Notes: generated by a model not told the origin, from the letters alone. Positions 1 through 12,460 are shown, numbered from the stretch's first letter. The stretch: DNA of 64,000 nucleotides from Anticarsia gemmatalis (GCF_050436995.1 NC_134751.1:5952001-6016000); one strand, 5' to 3'. Translations and numbers: made by a program.

Positions 1-3000
1 ATAGAGATCTTGACATCTGTACAGTTACAAAAAGTTAAAATTTCATCATTACCTGGAAATTATCAATCAGCGACAAGAGAAAACCGGAGACCGTAATCGT
101 GACTTAATGTGGATAATTTTTACATATTATGTTCTCCTCGCCAAGCTACGGAGCTTGTTGGTGAGATACGTGGTGGACTCGAGGCCTTACCCGTCCCTCA
201 TAACGGGAGGAGGCCCTTGCCCAGCAGTGAGACATTAATGTTTATTTTATTTAAGTTTATATAATAATAGAAGCAGTAATCAATAACAAATAACATATGA
301 AACAGTCGGCAAGTAAGTATAAGACAGGAAATAGATCGTAATTAAGTTGCGGTCGCGGTCTCCTGTCTTAGTCTCCCTTGCAAATCGCCATCTTATCAAG
401 TTATATTTTACCTCAACACGGTTAGTTTCATCAGTAGATGGTGCGTTGTTGTCTTCGAGAAATATGGATAATTCTCTTCGTGTGCGGACCATTTTTCCGA
501 ACAGATCGGCAGCACGTTCATGACGTTCCAGCATGAGGGCACGGGATGCCGCTGCCGTCATCAACGATGTACGTTCACGCGATAGTGTCTCCACTTGCAT
601 ATGCAATTCTAGTAACTATTTGAACAAAGAAATCATAAGAAATATTTTACTTGCAGCTGGTTTCTATACATATTGAGATAGGTACAAGTAGGTAAGTATA
701 TGTTACCTCTGTTTGTAGTTCTTGATATGGAATTTCCTTAACATAACCGTCATAGTTTTGTAAACGTTTCACATCAAGACGTAACGCGGCCAGCTGATTT
801 TCGTATTGAGTCATACTCTGTTCCCTAACAGAAAAATAATATTTTGATTTTCAGAAATATCAATCCAGGCACTAATCGAATAGTTATGTTTTAAAAAAAA
901 TGGAAGTGTAAAGCGATCACAATGATAGTCTGGATATAATAAAAAACTCTGTACATTATTTTCTCGTTTTCCCTCAGTTCATCGATTATGCGTCGCAGTT
1001 TTTCAATCTTATGTTCTCTATCCAATAATTCCATAGCAACTTTATCTTCAACGTCTTCTGTTCCTTCTTTCTCCTATAACATAAAAACACCACGAACAAA
1101 GTAGTGTTCGATACACTAACAATTAACTATGTCGATTTTATGAATTTTCTTTTTGAGTAATTATTAAGAAATTACCGCGATTCGTGACAGAGAATTCAAG
1201 AAGCTATCCTTATCAGCTCTGGTCGTCCGTAGTTCTTCCTCTACACGAGACAATGCCATGCGAGTTATTTGAAGTTCTCTCCATATTTCAGTTTCCCTTT
1301 CACTCGGTTCACTTTCTGTAATAAGAGTAACAATATATATGTATTTCCTTGACAGGTTGTTATAAATATTTAATCATTTTCGTTGGACAAAGGAAACTTA
1401 CCTTTTGGTGGAACGTATTCCATAATACGTTTGCGTTCCATATCCACAAGACGAACGGAGCGTTCTCGAAGGAACTGCAATTGTTCTTCCAATTCCTTCA
1501 CTTTTGCCTCCAGCTCAACCACACGGTTATCCGCTTGCAATTTTACCTTCTCCTGTTCAGACTTTAGATTTTATTCAAGCTATTTAACAGTACTTGTTAA
1601 TTGATTGAAACGTATAAAATAGAGAGTAACCTGTTCCACCAACTTTGCCTGAAGTTGCTCTGTGCGTGCTACCTGCTCGGCCTCGCGAGCTCTGGCTGTA
1701 TTCTCAGCCTGTTCAGCTTGTTCACGTAGCTCCTTAACTCTAAATAATATACGTATATTAGAAATATAATAACATAGTCTTTGCTTTTTTACGAAACAAC
1801 ATTCTGATATACTGTCACGATGAGAGAGTTTTTTTTTATTACCATTGACTGGGACAAAATGTAAAAGTGTTAAAATTTCACTCCAGAGCACATTTTCATA
1901 TTGTATATGTTACTGTAAAAGCCCGAACTGTGGTAACTCCTAAGATTTTCCGGTAAAACCTAAGATTTACCAACTCTCAATGGTAAAAGTCCGAACAAGC
2001 CAGAGTTTAAAAACTATGTTACGATATATAAAAAAATCCTCCTTCATAACTATGTTTATAACTATTTCACGGTATAATTATATACTGTGACATAGTTATA
2101 AAGAAGGAGTTTTGGGCATAGCGACATGGGTAGGTTAGGTTAGAAGGCTAAGGTGGGAGCGAGCGAAGCGAAGCTCCCACCTTAGCCTTCGTGGTTATTT
2201 TTTTTAACCACCCAGAAGGAGGAGCCCCGCGAAGCGGGGCTCCGGCGACATCTCGATATCATCAAGTGAATATAGGTAAAAGTTCGAAATAAAAGAATTG
2301 TTCGGACTTTTACCATTGCGAGTTGGTAAATCTTAGGTTATACCGGAAAATCTTAGGATTTACCACCGTTCGGGCTTTTACAGTAACATATACATCTAAT
2401 TAATGTCAGCGGCTATACCTTAGCTCCAACGCATCCCGTTGTCGGGACAGTGTCTCTATGGTAATTTCTCCATTTTTGGAAACTTCCATGAGTTTCCTTG
2501 ATCGTGCATCATAACTTGTTTCTCGGTGGCGATACTAGAAACATGAACAAAGAATAAACATTCCTCAGAATTGTAAAGTAATAAATATCTAATCAGTCTG
2601 ACCGAACATAAGGCCTTTTTATACATGATATTTTCTAAACGATAACAAAATACGAGGGGTATCTATCACGACGATTTAAAGGTTTCTTCTTTTCAATGTT
2701 TTGGCAAATTTACCTGACAATTGACTGAACGACACTAATATTTGTAAATCATAGTCTACTTATAATTCTGTGTACAGTCTAGATAATTGTGATTATAATA
2801 ATCCTCGAATATAGGATCGTAATGTAGTGTCGCAACTTCACTGGCTCGTGTGATACTTGATTTGGTATGTTTACGAGTAGCTCGAGATCCCTGTGTTTCT
2901 TCTTGGCCGTTTCGAGGAGTGCCCGTGTGTCCTTGAGCTGTCGTTCTAGCGTGGAGATGCGCGCGCGCGCCACACGCAGCATACTCTCGGCAGCAGACAC

Positions 3001-6000
3001 CACCTCCTTAAGCGCTTCCCTAGCTGCTCGCTCCTTGGCCAACTCCTCGCAAAGAGACTGCATAACAAAATTTATTGAAACTTTCTCCAAATTTTCGTAA
3101 TTGAATATGACTTAACTAAAGCTATAAAATGAAATTGATGTATCCGCAACAATTTTACTAGCATTTTTGCTTTGTTGAGTTCGGTACGAGATCGAAATCC
3201 GATCGAAATTGGCCATTTCACTTGTTCCGTCTCTTACAAATAATAACTATACGGAAACACGTTAATAGACTCCATCATATTTGTAGCATTTGATAGTTCG
3301 ATAAAAAAAAAAGTTTTTATTTATTATAAAAAACTCTTTACCTGACAATTAGTAACATTATCCGGCAATATTTTTGCCATTTCAGTGTTCTCTTTTTTTT
3401 CGATTTCGTCCAATTTGTTTTGTAATATCAAATTTTCTTTTTGTATCCGCTGTAACTTCTTTGTTAGTGCCTCTCGATCCAACCATGGAATTCTGGTCAA
3501 TAAAGAACAATGAAGACTAAGTCGCCTGTACCACTACTACCTAATAGTAAAAGGCCACCTACTGTTATAATTAAAAAAAAAACTAAAATAAAGAAATCTT
3601 TACAACAAAGTGTCCACTTGATGACAATAATCTCTGTTGTGAAACATACTTAACAAGTTCTAAAGCATAATTGATTTTTGCTCTTAAATTTTCTGCTGTA
3701 CCCGCCACCATTCTATGTAGTTTTTCAGTATCTTCATCAAATTCCAAGTTTTTCGTTTTCCATTCCATGTTCTAGAAGATAAAAGTAAAAATCATTATTT
3801 ATTATCCTTAACCAATTGTCAAAATTATCCCCACTCTTTTATTGCTAAAATTAAAACGATTACAGGAATAATGTATATCTTTTAATTATAGAAATACCTA
3901 AGTTTGCCTGTCAACTTAATCATAAGCAATTATTATTAAGTAACTTACTCGTAGCTAAATACTATTAAGTAGGTAATTTATGCTTTGCTAAATTAAATAA
4001 TTTGAACTTATCACTAACCGACATAGGTCTCTCAGTGCGATGCTTACACCTCAACATGTTAAGCAAGTCGATCCGACGCGCCATTAGCTCGGCACATACA
4101 GACACAACGTTCTCAGGAATTGCACTCAGTTGAGCTGCCAACTGCTGCAGTACATTCGGACCTGTAGTAATAAAACAAAACATATTCTAAACTAAATTAA
4201 AATTTACCGTGGGAGGCCTGACATTTCGGCGTAAGTTACACAGGCGTGAAAAATGTGTGTTTGCGTAATTCCCCCATTCTACCCTTATTTCACATATTAA
4301 TCATTCAACGCGAAAATTTAATAGTAATGTAATAGTAAATAAAATAACTCGCCAAGTTAAGCAAAGTTTTAAACTTTTGGAAGAAACTAAAGAACGTCTT
4401 CAATACTACCATAATATTTTAATAGCAGATTGATAACAATTCATAAAGCTTAGCTCTGTTGAATCGTCTGTTTGTCTAAAGTTATCTTATAAAGGTTCAA
4501 GGAACTCTTGGTATCAGATAGTGGAGTAATTACTGACCGAAGACGCCACTAATCTCATCGCTGATCGGCAGCTCGAGGTCGTCTCGCACGAGCAGCAGCA
4601 GGTCGTGTGCTGGCCAGCCGCTCACTGACAATACCCGCAACTCGCCTAGGGAGTCCACTGAACTGGCACCGGCGCGGTTCTCCAACTCCTTTAGCTGAGC
4701 GTAGCACTCCAGTAATGTGTTCTATAGAGAAGGACATTTCATTTTTTTTTTTGTTTAATTTATAACAGTCACTTCAAGCCTATCTGGGAAATTTAGCTAA
4801 TGTATATCCCGTAATCGGTCGTTACATTAATTGCTGCTTAGTGTGTTCTTATTATGGTGTTATACCAAAACAATTTTTCTACCCTGTTTTCTTAAAACTA
4901 GTATAACTTACTTGTTGTGCAACGAAATTCTTACGCATTTTACAGAATTCTCGTTTTTTGCTTGCCAGGACTCTTAACAGTTTTGACAATACACATTGTG
5001 GTAACGCCAGGTTTTTTTCTGTAATTAACATAATCAACAATAGATCAATATGCATCATAATAATATGTACAGATATAAGTCCGATAAATTAACGAGAGAT
5101 TAATAACGTATAATCTACAAGCTAATTAGCCAGAAAGTATAAAGAGTTTACCTTCACTATCATTAAGTAATTGTAAAGTTTGTGGATCTAATCCATCTGG
5201 CCCCGTTGACACGAATTTCTCTACAGATTTTTTCAACATACTCTGAAAACGATAATTTATTATTTCCTAATAACAAAATTTACCTAACGACCCGTACCCA
5301 CAAACACAGCGTGAATCGATCAGGCTAAGTCGAGTGAAATAGCTTTAAATGGGTACTTTTGAGTTGTGACTTTTAGCAGTACAGGCATTATAATAGCATT
5401 ATAATAAGGACCATTATAATAGCTTTAACTCATAATGCAGATAAGTACTCACCGAAGCCGACGACAAACTTTGACATCTTCGCTCTCCTTTTTTCGTTTG
5501 GATTAAACTCTAAAATACAAACACAAAATGACAAACGATTACTTTTACACGAGTTCTGGGAATATTATCGCGAATCATAAAGTTTTCAAACATGCAAACG
5601 GCATTCTGAAATGTCGAAACTATAATAAAACGAGCATTGATTTGTGTTAACTCAACATCACATTAGGGTCTTATTTCAACGAAATGAATAACTAAAACTT
5701 ATGCGTATCCACGCAATATTTCAACATAAGTAGAAACTAAAAGTAAAATACAAGTTAGTGCTATATTCGCGATATTCAATCCGATTTCTGCAACAATCCC
5801 CGTTTGGACCCCGTGGTCCGAAGTTCGATGAAATTCAAAGTCCGTATGTTTAAGTCTGACCGTGTTAAGGTCGTTTTACAGATTCAAAAACAAATTTAGA
5901 GTTGATAGATAGAACTGTGTCATTTTTATTCTAGATTATATTTCTTAAAGAGCGTTTTTATTAAGTTCAATTTTAAAGGAAAAGTTCCAAGACTTCCAAA

Positions 6001-6089
6001 TACCTTTGGTCTGTTCGCGACAGGACTAGATGACTGCGCTCTCTTGTACACAGGTAGAGGCCGTGGTATCCGTTTCTTGAAATTGTTAT
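1..6089 (-). CDS. Unidentified long coiled-coil protein gene (partial; 3' end beyond left edge)
   Basis: I could not name this gene. Sixteen minus-strand exons chain with consistent phase: 6089-6004, 5509-5453, 5242-5152, 5018-4912, 4721-4538, 4161-4019, 3771-3650, 3492-3342, 3057-2875, 2534-2419, 1739-1631, 1552-1402, 1315-1176, 1073-955, 824-707, 615-412; a further exon may start at 16 (acceptor CTGTACAG). This gives about 693 residues in the window. The N-terminal third is mixed and possibly globular (ELPISDEISGVFGPNVLQQL). From about exon 7 on it is almost continuous heptad-rich coiled coil (for example VKELREQAEQAENTARAREA). The first exon enters in phase 1 without an ATG, so the true start is upstream; the first in-frame Met is at 5239. 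Such proteins are usually centrosomal, ciliary, Golgi or kinetochore scaffolds, but nothing here decides. The intron at 1740-2418 holds a 493-bp inverted-repeat element. Confidence 0.8.
140..265 (+). repeat. LINE/SINE 3'-tail fragment (GCCCAGCAGTG family)
   Basis: Contains GGTGGACTCGAGGCCTTACC, an imperfect inverted CCTCCCGTTATGAGGGA segment and TTGCCCAGCAGTGAGAC followed by a T/A-rich tail. This module recurs in reverse orientation near 15180-15297 and 24720-24800. It looks like the truncated 3' end of a lepidopteran non-LTR retrotransposon or a SINE using it. The family is recognised by general resemblance only. Confidence 0.6.
1902..2394. mobile_element. 493-bp MITE-like element with ~97-bp terminal inverted repeats
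   Basis: The left arm from 1902 starts TGTATATGTTACTGTAAAAG and the right arm ending at 2394 is its reverse complement. The arms match for about 97 bp with only a handful of mismatches. The interior holds a looser inverted pair (CCTTCATAACTATGT about 2042 with ACATAGTTATAAAGAAGG about 2091) and then three tight hairpins: an 18-bp stem at 2143-2190 with a 12-nt loop, a 7-bp stem at 2191-2211, and a 10-bp GC-rich stem at 2221-2243 with a GAA loop. There is no ORF. It sits in an intron of the coiled-coil gene. Inferred to be a non-autonomous DNA transposon of the long-TIR (foldback) type; the superfamily is not assignable by eye. Confidence 0.75.
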
Positions 6090-6324
6090 CTATCACAAAT
6101 AAGTACGTGTCATTAGTATTGCTCAAACATTATCAATACAACACAAATGTTGTGTTAATATTGATTAACATGAACGAAAGGTGTTCTACATCTAGTAAGC
6201 AAATAAATGATAGTGGTATCATTGAAATAGACACAGATGACAGATAGGTATATACAATAGAGCTACAGGACAGTAACTATTCGTATATATACTTTCATCA
6301 TCATTAACAACTTATCTCAACCTA

Positions 6325-6590
6325 TAATGTCCCCCATCCGATATACGGCGACGGCGGTCAATTTCATTGAAACTGGCCATCTGTGCAGGCCTTTGTTTAT
6401 AGTGTCCAAGTGTGTGCACAATACACAGGTACACTCTCTATTCCATCACTCTTATAGTCTGGTGGGACGGATAACCGACACAACCAGTGAGAGGCCAGGC
6501 GCAGGACCGACGGCTTTACGTGCTCTCCGAGGCACGGAGGTCTTCGACCTCAACCTATTATATTATACAACCTATAGTGTAGATAGATGA
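6325..6590. repeat. Dispersed repeat fragment, probably retroelement-derived
   Basis: GC-richer than its surroundings. It contains CATCTGTGCAGGCC, GTGTGCACAATACACAGGTA, GGTGGGACGGATAACCGACA and GCGCAGGACCGACGGCTTTA, phrases I recognise as part of an abundant lepidopteran dispersed repeat. The open frame across it has no recognisable protein and is treated as incidental. Confidence 0.55.
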
Positions 6591-6599
6591 ATATAAGGT

Positions 6600-9040
6600 T
6601 TCAGTACTAAGTACGCTCCATCATCATACAAAAATAATTTGTATTATGGCACCACCTGTTCATCTTTTGATTTCAAATAAATATAATAAAAAAAATATTC
6701 TCATGTTTAATTGTCACATTCTAAGATTATCTTATAACAAAATAAAGCAGTTGTTTAGCGACTAAGCACTAATCATTGAAGTAAATAATATTATATGTTT
6801 ATTATTATCCCAGTACATTCGTTAACCTCGGATTACACGATGTCGTAAATTTCTTATAGAATATTATCAGTTTTATCACTGAAAACTAAGGCAATAAAGT
6901 AATACGATGATATTTAATATACCTGCTAATACCAGTAGCTTACGTACTACTAAACGATAGATATGCTAAAATGCTCGCTTATGCTTAGTTGTTCATAAAA
7001 CTAAAAAGCGACCAAACACGGCTACTCTACAAACTACTCCTATGTGCCCGTAGTAAGGTGGCCGAAATATCTGTCATTTATGTATTTTAAGAATTTATGG
7101 TTTTAAACACTTTAGACCAACTTCTAGAAAATTTACCACTTGGTCTTTTTTTATTTTTTATTTTGCTCTATTTATAGTTATTTTCCGTCTTCGCTCAGTA
7201 AGATCAAAGAGTTATACCTATAAGCAACTTGGTGACTACCATTGAAAGACTCAGTTTATATCGTAGAGTCACCGGGTTTGACAAAACTTAAATATATTTT
7301 ACCATTATTTTTAATCTCGATGTACAAGAAATTCAGCAAGGAAACCACAAGTTCTTCGATATTATTATCTGTTTTTGACACAAAAATAAATAATCTTTCT
7401 CAGACCCGTCATGAAATATTAAAAACTATTGCGCATACCATTATTAGTTCCTGGTGAGGACGGCGACTGCATCTTGGACATCGTGAAATGTTTTTGTATA
7501 TTTTATTAATTTATTTATAAAAGTTAAACAAAGCATACAAATTTTGTCACAATGTTGAAATATGACACATTTTATCCGACATATCGACCACGATAAACAA
7601 AGAAAATAGAATAATCGAGTATAAAAAGGTTCTAAGGTTTTTCGTTCACCGGGATCTCTATAATAACATATTGTAAATGCTAAATATTGTGATAGATTCT
7701 ACGTGCGTGTATCTATATTTGTTACTACGCAAAAATAAATTTGTTACATAGACATGCAGTTTATAACCTGGATAAAAATAATGAACAAATTACTCCGGGA
7801 TTTTTATTCACGCGGACGTATTTGAGAGCAGAAGCTAAAATGAACAAACAGATGTCTATGTTGTTATCAATAAATATGGCAAGTAGCCTTCGTCAAAATA
7901 TCTGCATGACCCTTGTTACAATGGCAAAGTGATAATGCATAATCATAGTCCTTGCGCGAAGAAAAACATATTTTGATGTTTCTTTCAATGAATGCCGTTT
8001 TAGTAGTTATCTAGATACATTTAACTGATATAATGAAACAGGGGCTTGGAGATCTTGATTGCAATGTTTATTGCAAATACAAGGTTTCAGTAATGGATTA
8101 GAACCATTTACCGTTGTTTAATCCTATTTAACACTACAAGTTCGTTCGTGGTGGGCATAAGATTAGAATCCTACTAATATTATTAATGCAGTTTGTGAGT
8201 ATGAAATCGTCAGACACTGTTCAATTAGTAAATTAAATTGTCAGTAGATAAATGATTTTCCACCCTTAGATTGCAACATCCGAAACGGGTAACTATGATA
8301 ATGACTGACCTGACTTACTATTATAATATGTAGTGTGTTATGTGTATGTACATATGTAACAATACATATTTTATACAGTTTGTATAATGCATGTCTATCA
8401 ATTTAGTGTCTTCGACATAGCATTGTTATTAATACATACCATGCAGGCAGTCTTTACCATAACCTGTAACAAAAATTTCAAGTAAGTAAGTTTTTGAAGT
8501 GTTTGTTAATCAATTTATCAACTAGCTACTGTGTGGTAATAATAGGTAATCAACGAAAGGTCCTTGTTATTTACTCATAAAGTACTTAGACACAATAATT
8601 AAGGATTAAATGTTATCTTTGGCCTAATTAAGATGTGAGTACTTAACGTTTATCTACGAAGAGTGATACCAATTATTTCTATTATTTATGAAGCCATTAA
8701 GGTAATAAAACCGCTAAATTTGGTAAGTAAATTGACAAAAGAATTCAGGTACGTAATAAGTCTTTATCGCAGTGAGAGTCATATTTTGTGAGAAAAAGAA
8801 TTGTTTTGGGTTTAAGAATAATAAACTTATTTTTGAACGTCTTTACATGATGAAGTAAGAGAATTGAATTTTCCGTTGCCACGGTTTCATTTTTCAGAAA
8901 GTTAAATATGGCTTGCAATCCTGGGATCTTATTAATTTATGAGAGATTATTTTGTAAATATATTAAATGTACAGATCGTGAGGAGAATCAAAACATTACA
9001 GATGTCTTCTTGAATAATAGTGTAGATTTATTTTATTAAT
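6600..9040. other. Gene-free AT-rich stretch
   Basis: Short open frames here (for example 7242-7457 and 7741-7932) have no recognisable domain, no codon bias and no convincing splice partners. An upstream first exon of the coiled-coil gene could hide here, because its first traced exon lacks a start codon, but I could not identify one. Confidence 0.5.
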
Positions 9041-9042
9041 TG

Positions 9043-9232
9043 ATTGTGTGGCGCGGTCGGTACTGTATCCGACCGGTGACCATAAGTTCTCGGGTTCGAT
9101 TCCTGGATCGGCCAAAGTACTCTTTACTAATAATCGCCCGTTATTTGGTAAGGTGGACCAGTAAATGGCAATAAGCTCATACACTTCTGCGTACACCTCT
9201 GGGTGAAACCCGCGTGATGTTATGTGTGTATT
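9043..9232 (+). repeat. tRNA-derived SINE
   Basis: A tRNA-like head (GTGGCGCGGTCGGTACTG, then a B-box-like GGGTTCGATTCCTGG) is followed by a body containing AGTAAATGGCAATAAGCTCA, ACCTCTGGGTGAAACC and GCGTGATGTTATGTGTGT. The body matches, in relaxed form, the minus-strand copy at 12180-12460. The head does not fold as a full tRNA, so this is a SINE and not a tRNA gene. Confidence 0.7.
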
Positions 9233-9385
9233 AATTTCCTTCAGGACGATTGCTTCAAGTTGCTCCCATAGAAGAGTGCGACTAGTAGAGACGTAACAAC
9301 GATGGCCTCCATCTATTCCGTCACCAGCACTCCTCTCTCCAATCTCATGTAATCTCTCTTATGTATTGTTTAACTTCCTCGCAGC

Positions 9386-9478
9386 GGCTTGTGCCTATAT
9401 TCAGACACATAAAGTCGGCTCGTGCCTATAATCAGGCACATAAAGTCGGCTTGTGCCTATATTCAGACACATAGAGTT
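9386..9478. repeat. Three tandem 31-bp units, each a small hairpin
   Basis: Units at 9386-9416, 9417-9447 and 9448-9478 share GGCTTGTGCCTATA...CACATAAAGTC with one to four differences. Each contains a self-complementary core; in the middle copy it is a perfect GTGCCT-ATAATC-AGGCAC stem-loop. No ORF covers the array. Confidence 0.8.
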
Positions 9479-10009
9479 TTTAGGCACGTGCTCTTATGTA
9501 ACGTTTCGTATAACAACCAACGCAGTCACCATATCGGTATGTTACGGTTACGATTAACCTCATTCAAATGAGGTGTATCAAATAAACTCTGATTAGAGAC
9601 GTAATGGCCCACGCTTAGCTATTTCAAAGTTCAATAACTACATATAAGTAAACATTTTGTAACAAGTGTTTAGAAATATTTTCTAATGTTATTGGGAAAT
9701 TACTTTAAACTAAAATTGATGATTCGGATAAGAATTGCTTCATTTCTAGTGGGTCATTGTTAAGTTGTTAATCCGTAGATATAAAGGGTAAGTAAGTGCG
9801 ATCGGTACTTTAATGATATTACGAAAAATAATGAAAAAAGGATCAACCATTTTTATGAAATTTGGTAAGGTAAGAACCTAATAGCTTGTGATATTTTATA
9901 CAAAAACTCGCGGGCAGAAACCGAGAAAACTCTTAATAATAGAGTTCATAGCAGTTTTTCATAGAAATAGAAGAGATCTTTCGATAGTGTTCAATGTGTT
10001 TACAAGAGA

Positions 10010-10697
10010 AAAGTAGAGATATTTTGAGCTACCGCCAACCGCGGAAATAACGATGCGACGACGCCCGACCGTGACCCCCTAAAAAATAATAAAGCTGTGA
10101 ACACGCACTTTGCGAACTCGTACACATGCTAGTTCTAACAATATCCCACTATCTGCTGCTGATATCAGTATATATTTTTAGAGTACATTGAAAACGGATA
10201 AAAATACGACTACACAAAAATTAGGTTCTGAAGTTCCCAATAATCCATATCAGTATTTTAGTACTCACCATGATATTGATTATTGAGAATGAAAACCCAT
10301 CAGAAGATCAAGCAACACGGGGCATCCAAGATGGTACGATTGCCGTCGCCGAGACGAATTCGCAGAAGTACATAGACGCCAGTTTAGCTTGGCTAAGAAG
10401 GCTTACTACTTAACAGTTCGCTTATCGGGTGCGAGAGGCTCGTCGATAAGGCGGTGTGCGCGCGAGTTGCCGTCAGTGCCGCGAGCGACGCCGGCGCACT
10501 AACGCATTGCCGCCACCAACCGATCGCTGAAAACCGAAATTCGTAACGTGTTTAGAAACTTAAAGCAATATTATTATACAACTGATATGTGCCTGAACCA
10601 CCGCTGCCGGCGAGTGTTTACCAAACTCTGGTGTTGTGACAAAATTTTCTTTTACTTTAACCTGTGCTGTTAACCAAGGCAGTGTTAGTTTACATTG
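10010..10697 (+). promoter_or_regulatory. GC-rich island with probable non-coding first exon
   Basis: CpG-rich patches at about 10030-10080 and 10430-10520 stand out from AT-rich DNA. Downstream, a stretch without long ORFs ends in a good donor (TTACATTG|GTAAGA, exon end 10697). It points in the same direction as the zinc-transporter gene, whose first coding exon is at 16123, so it may be that gene's 5' UTR exon. A 28-codon ORF (10587-10673, ATGTGC...TAA, six Cys codons) lies inside. An opposite-strand donor (ATCATG|GTGAGT, reading minus at about 10270) suggests divergent transcription. Linkage to either gene is inferred. Confidence 0.4.
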
Positions 10698-10989
10698 GTA
10701 AGACGTTTTCTATATTAAATTATTTGATTAATAATTTTCATTTCGGTTATTACTTATTTCCTAAGAAGTATTGACTCAAGTCATCGCGCAAAATAGTAAC
10801 AGCTGATCAATTAAAAGTAAATATCCATTTCCAAAACATTTAGTCTAATTTAATATTAATAACGATTTGTAATATAACATTTTAAAGCGCTGGTCATCAA
10901 ATCATGAACGTAGAATGAATAAGAAAAATCATAAAACAGTATATGTTCAGATATCAGCGAAATGTTTATTTGTTTGTATGAGTGCTAGT

Positions 10990-11090
10990 AAGTAGTGGCG
11001 CGGTCGCAGCGAAATGTCGGTGTTAAACCGTGTGACGTCACGGCCGGCGCACGCGCACGCGCCGCGCTTCTCCGCTCAAACCTCTCGTAT
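10990..11090. promoter_or_regulatory. GC-rich island with palindromic CRE-like site
   Basis: A roughly 100-bp CpG-dense segment (GGCGCGGTCGCAGCG, CGGCCGGCGCACGCGCACGC) contains TGACGTCA at 11033-11040, the full cAMP-response-element / ATF-CREB palindrome. No TATA box is obvious. Probably an alternative promoter or enhancer of a flanking gene; the role is inferred. Confidence 0.4.
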
Positions 11091-12179
11091 CACATTTATT
11101 TTCACTGACCTTTCTAATTTCACTCATCTCACTTGTAGTCTTATAGAAAAACTAATATAATATTCAAATATTTAATTTGAGCATCGAAATGTATAATATT
11201 ATGTTTGTATATATTTTTGTTGACAAACAAAATGTAAATAAATCTCTCATAGTTTATCAGTCCACAATAATATGTATAAAATAGTTTTTTGTCTTTAATT
11301 TGTGTATGTTTTTGGTTCGTTTGTTGTCGCTAACTAATTACGTACATCTTTCCAGTAATTATACCGAATCTGTTTTACAGTGTCGTCATTGCTCTACAAA
11401 TAATATTTAATACATTGTTCCTAAGTAAATATACTTAATATTACAAATCGGCTAACCAAACGTAAACCATTAAATAATGATCATGCTTATTTGGACACTA
11501 TAACATTCAATAGTTTTAAGTAGAACTTTTCTTTCTGTTCCCTAATGAAAATGAATTAAGCTACTATTATCGAACAAACAGATTTAAAAATAAATTATAA
11601 TTTTATTTAGCTACGAAATATATCAAATAATAAATGTGTAGTATGTAGATGATCGAATGGAGATTATCCAGTGCAAATAATATTTACTAGCACCCCGATT
11701 GCAAAAATAATCAAAGAATCAGAAAAACAACAACAAATCAATTAATAGTAGCATGTGCCATAAATATATCTAGGTCTCCGTCATAGACTTGCTGAAATGT
11801 TTTTGAGCAAATGTTTTAAAAAAATAGGTTAGTGTGTAGGAGTTGTTTTCCCGGCTCGACGATCGGCACATGTTTCAATTTCATTGCTTGCTCTATATTC
11901 AAGACCTTCGTAGCGGAATGTCACGAAATTAGAATGTATAACAAACACATCTTTATTTCTATCTGCGAATCTAGCGTCACTATCGCATCAAAAGTAATGA
12001 TAAAAGAAATGTATTAAAGATGTTATCGAAATCAATATTTTTTGTTTATCGGCGATTATTTATGTAACAGATCTTCTCATCCAAATAAATTATCCGATTA
12101 TATTAATTACTCTATGATTAATATATCGATCTAACGATAAATAAACTAGCGTGACGTTCTGTACCAATACTCGTAAAGA
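11091..12179. other. Gene-free AT-rich stretch
   Basis: No exon pair, RNA gene or repeat was recognised. The short frame at 11832-12017 has no domain and no splice context. Confidence 0.4.
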
Positions 12180-12460
12180 TAATAAGTACAACAGAATTTG
12201 GAATAAGAAGACATACACATACATAACATCACTCTTGCTATACCAGACGGCGTAGACAGAGGTATATAAAAAGCACACAAATTTCGCCATTAATATCGTT
12301 AGTCCCATGTTATAGGGGGCGAGTCTATTGCCTCCAGACTACTACATATTAAAACATATTCTAATACAAATTAAAAAATTGTGTTTTGCCTAACTCGGGA
12401 ATCGAACCAAAGTCTTCGTGATTAGCAGTTCGATACATTGTCGACCACACCACTTAATTT
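12180..12460 (-). repeat. tRNA-derived SINE
   Basis: Read on the minus strand, it starts with a tRNA-like head (TAAGTGGTGTGGTCGACAAT, B-box-like TTTGGTTCGATTCCCGAG). The body contains GGCAATAGACTCGCCCCCTA, TAACATGGGACTAACGATAT, ATATACCTCTGTCTACGCCG and GTGATGTTATGTATGTGTAT. This is a widespread lepidopteran SINE arrangement; the 9043 copy shares the tail. Confidence 0.75.

Noticed and set aside
9043..9110. Possible tRNA gene (A- and B-box-like sequence)
   Set aside because: No full cloverleaf, and a SINE body follows; treated as a tRNA-derived SINE. The same applies to 12380-12460, 15945-16022 and 61670-61765.
9386..9478. CRISPR-like repeat array
   Set aside because: Units are contiguous with no spacers, and the genome is eukaryotic.
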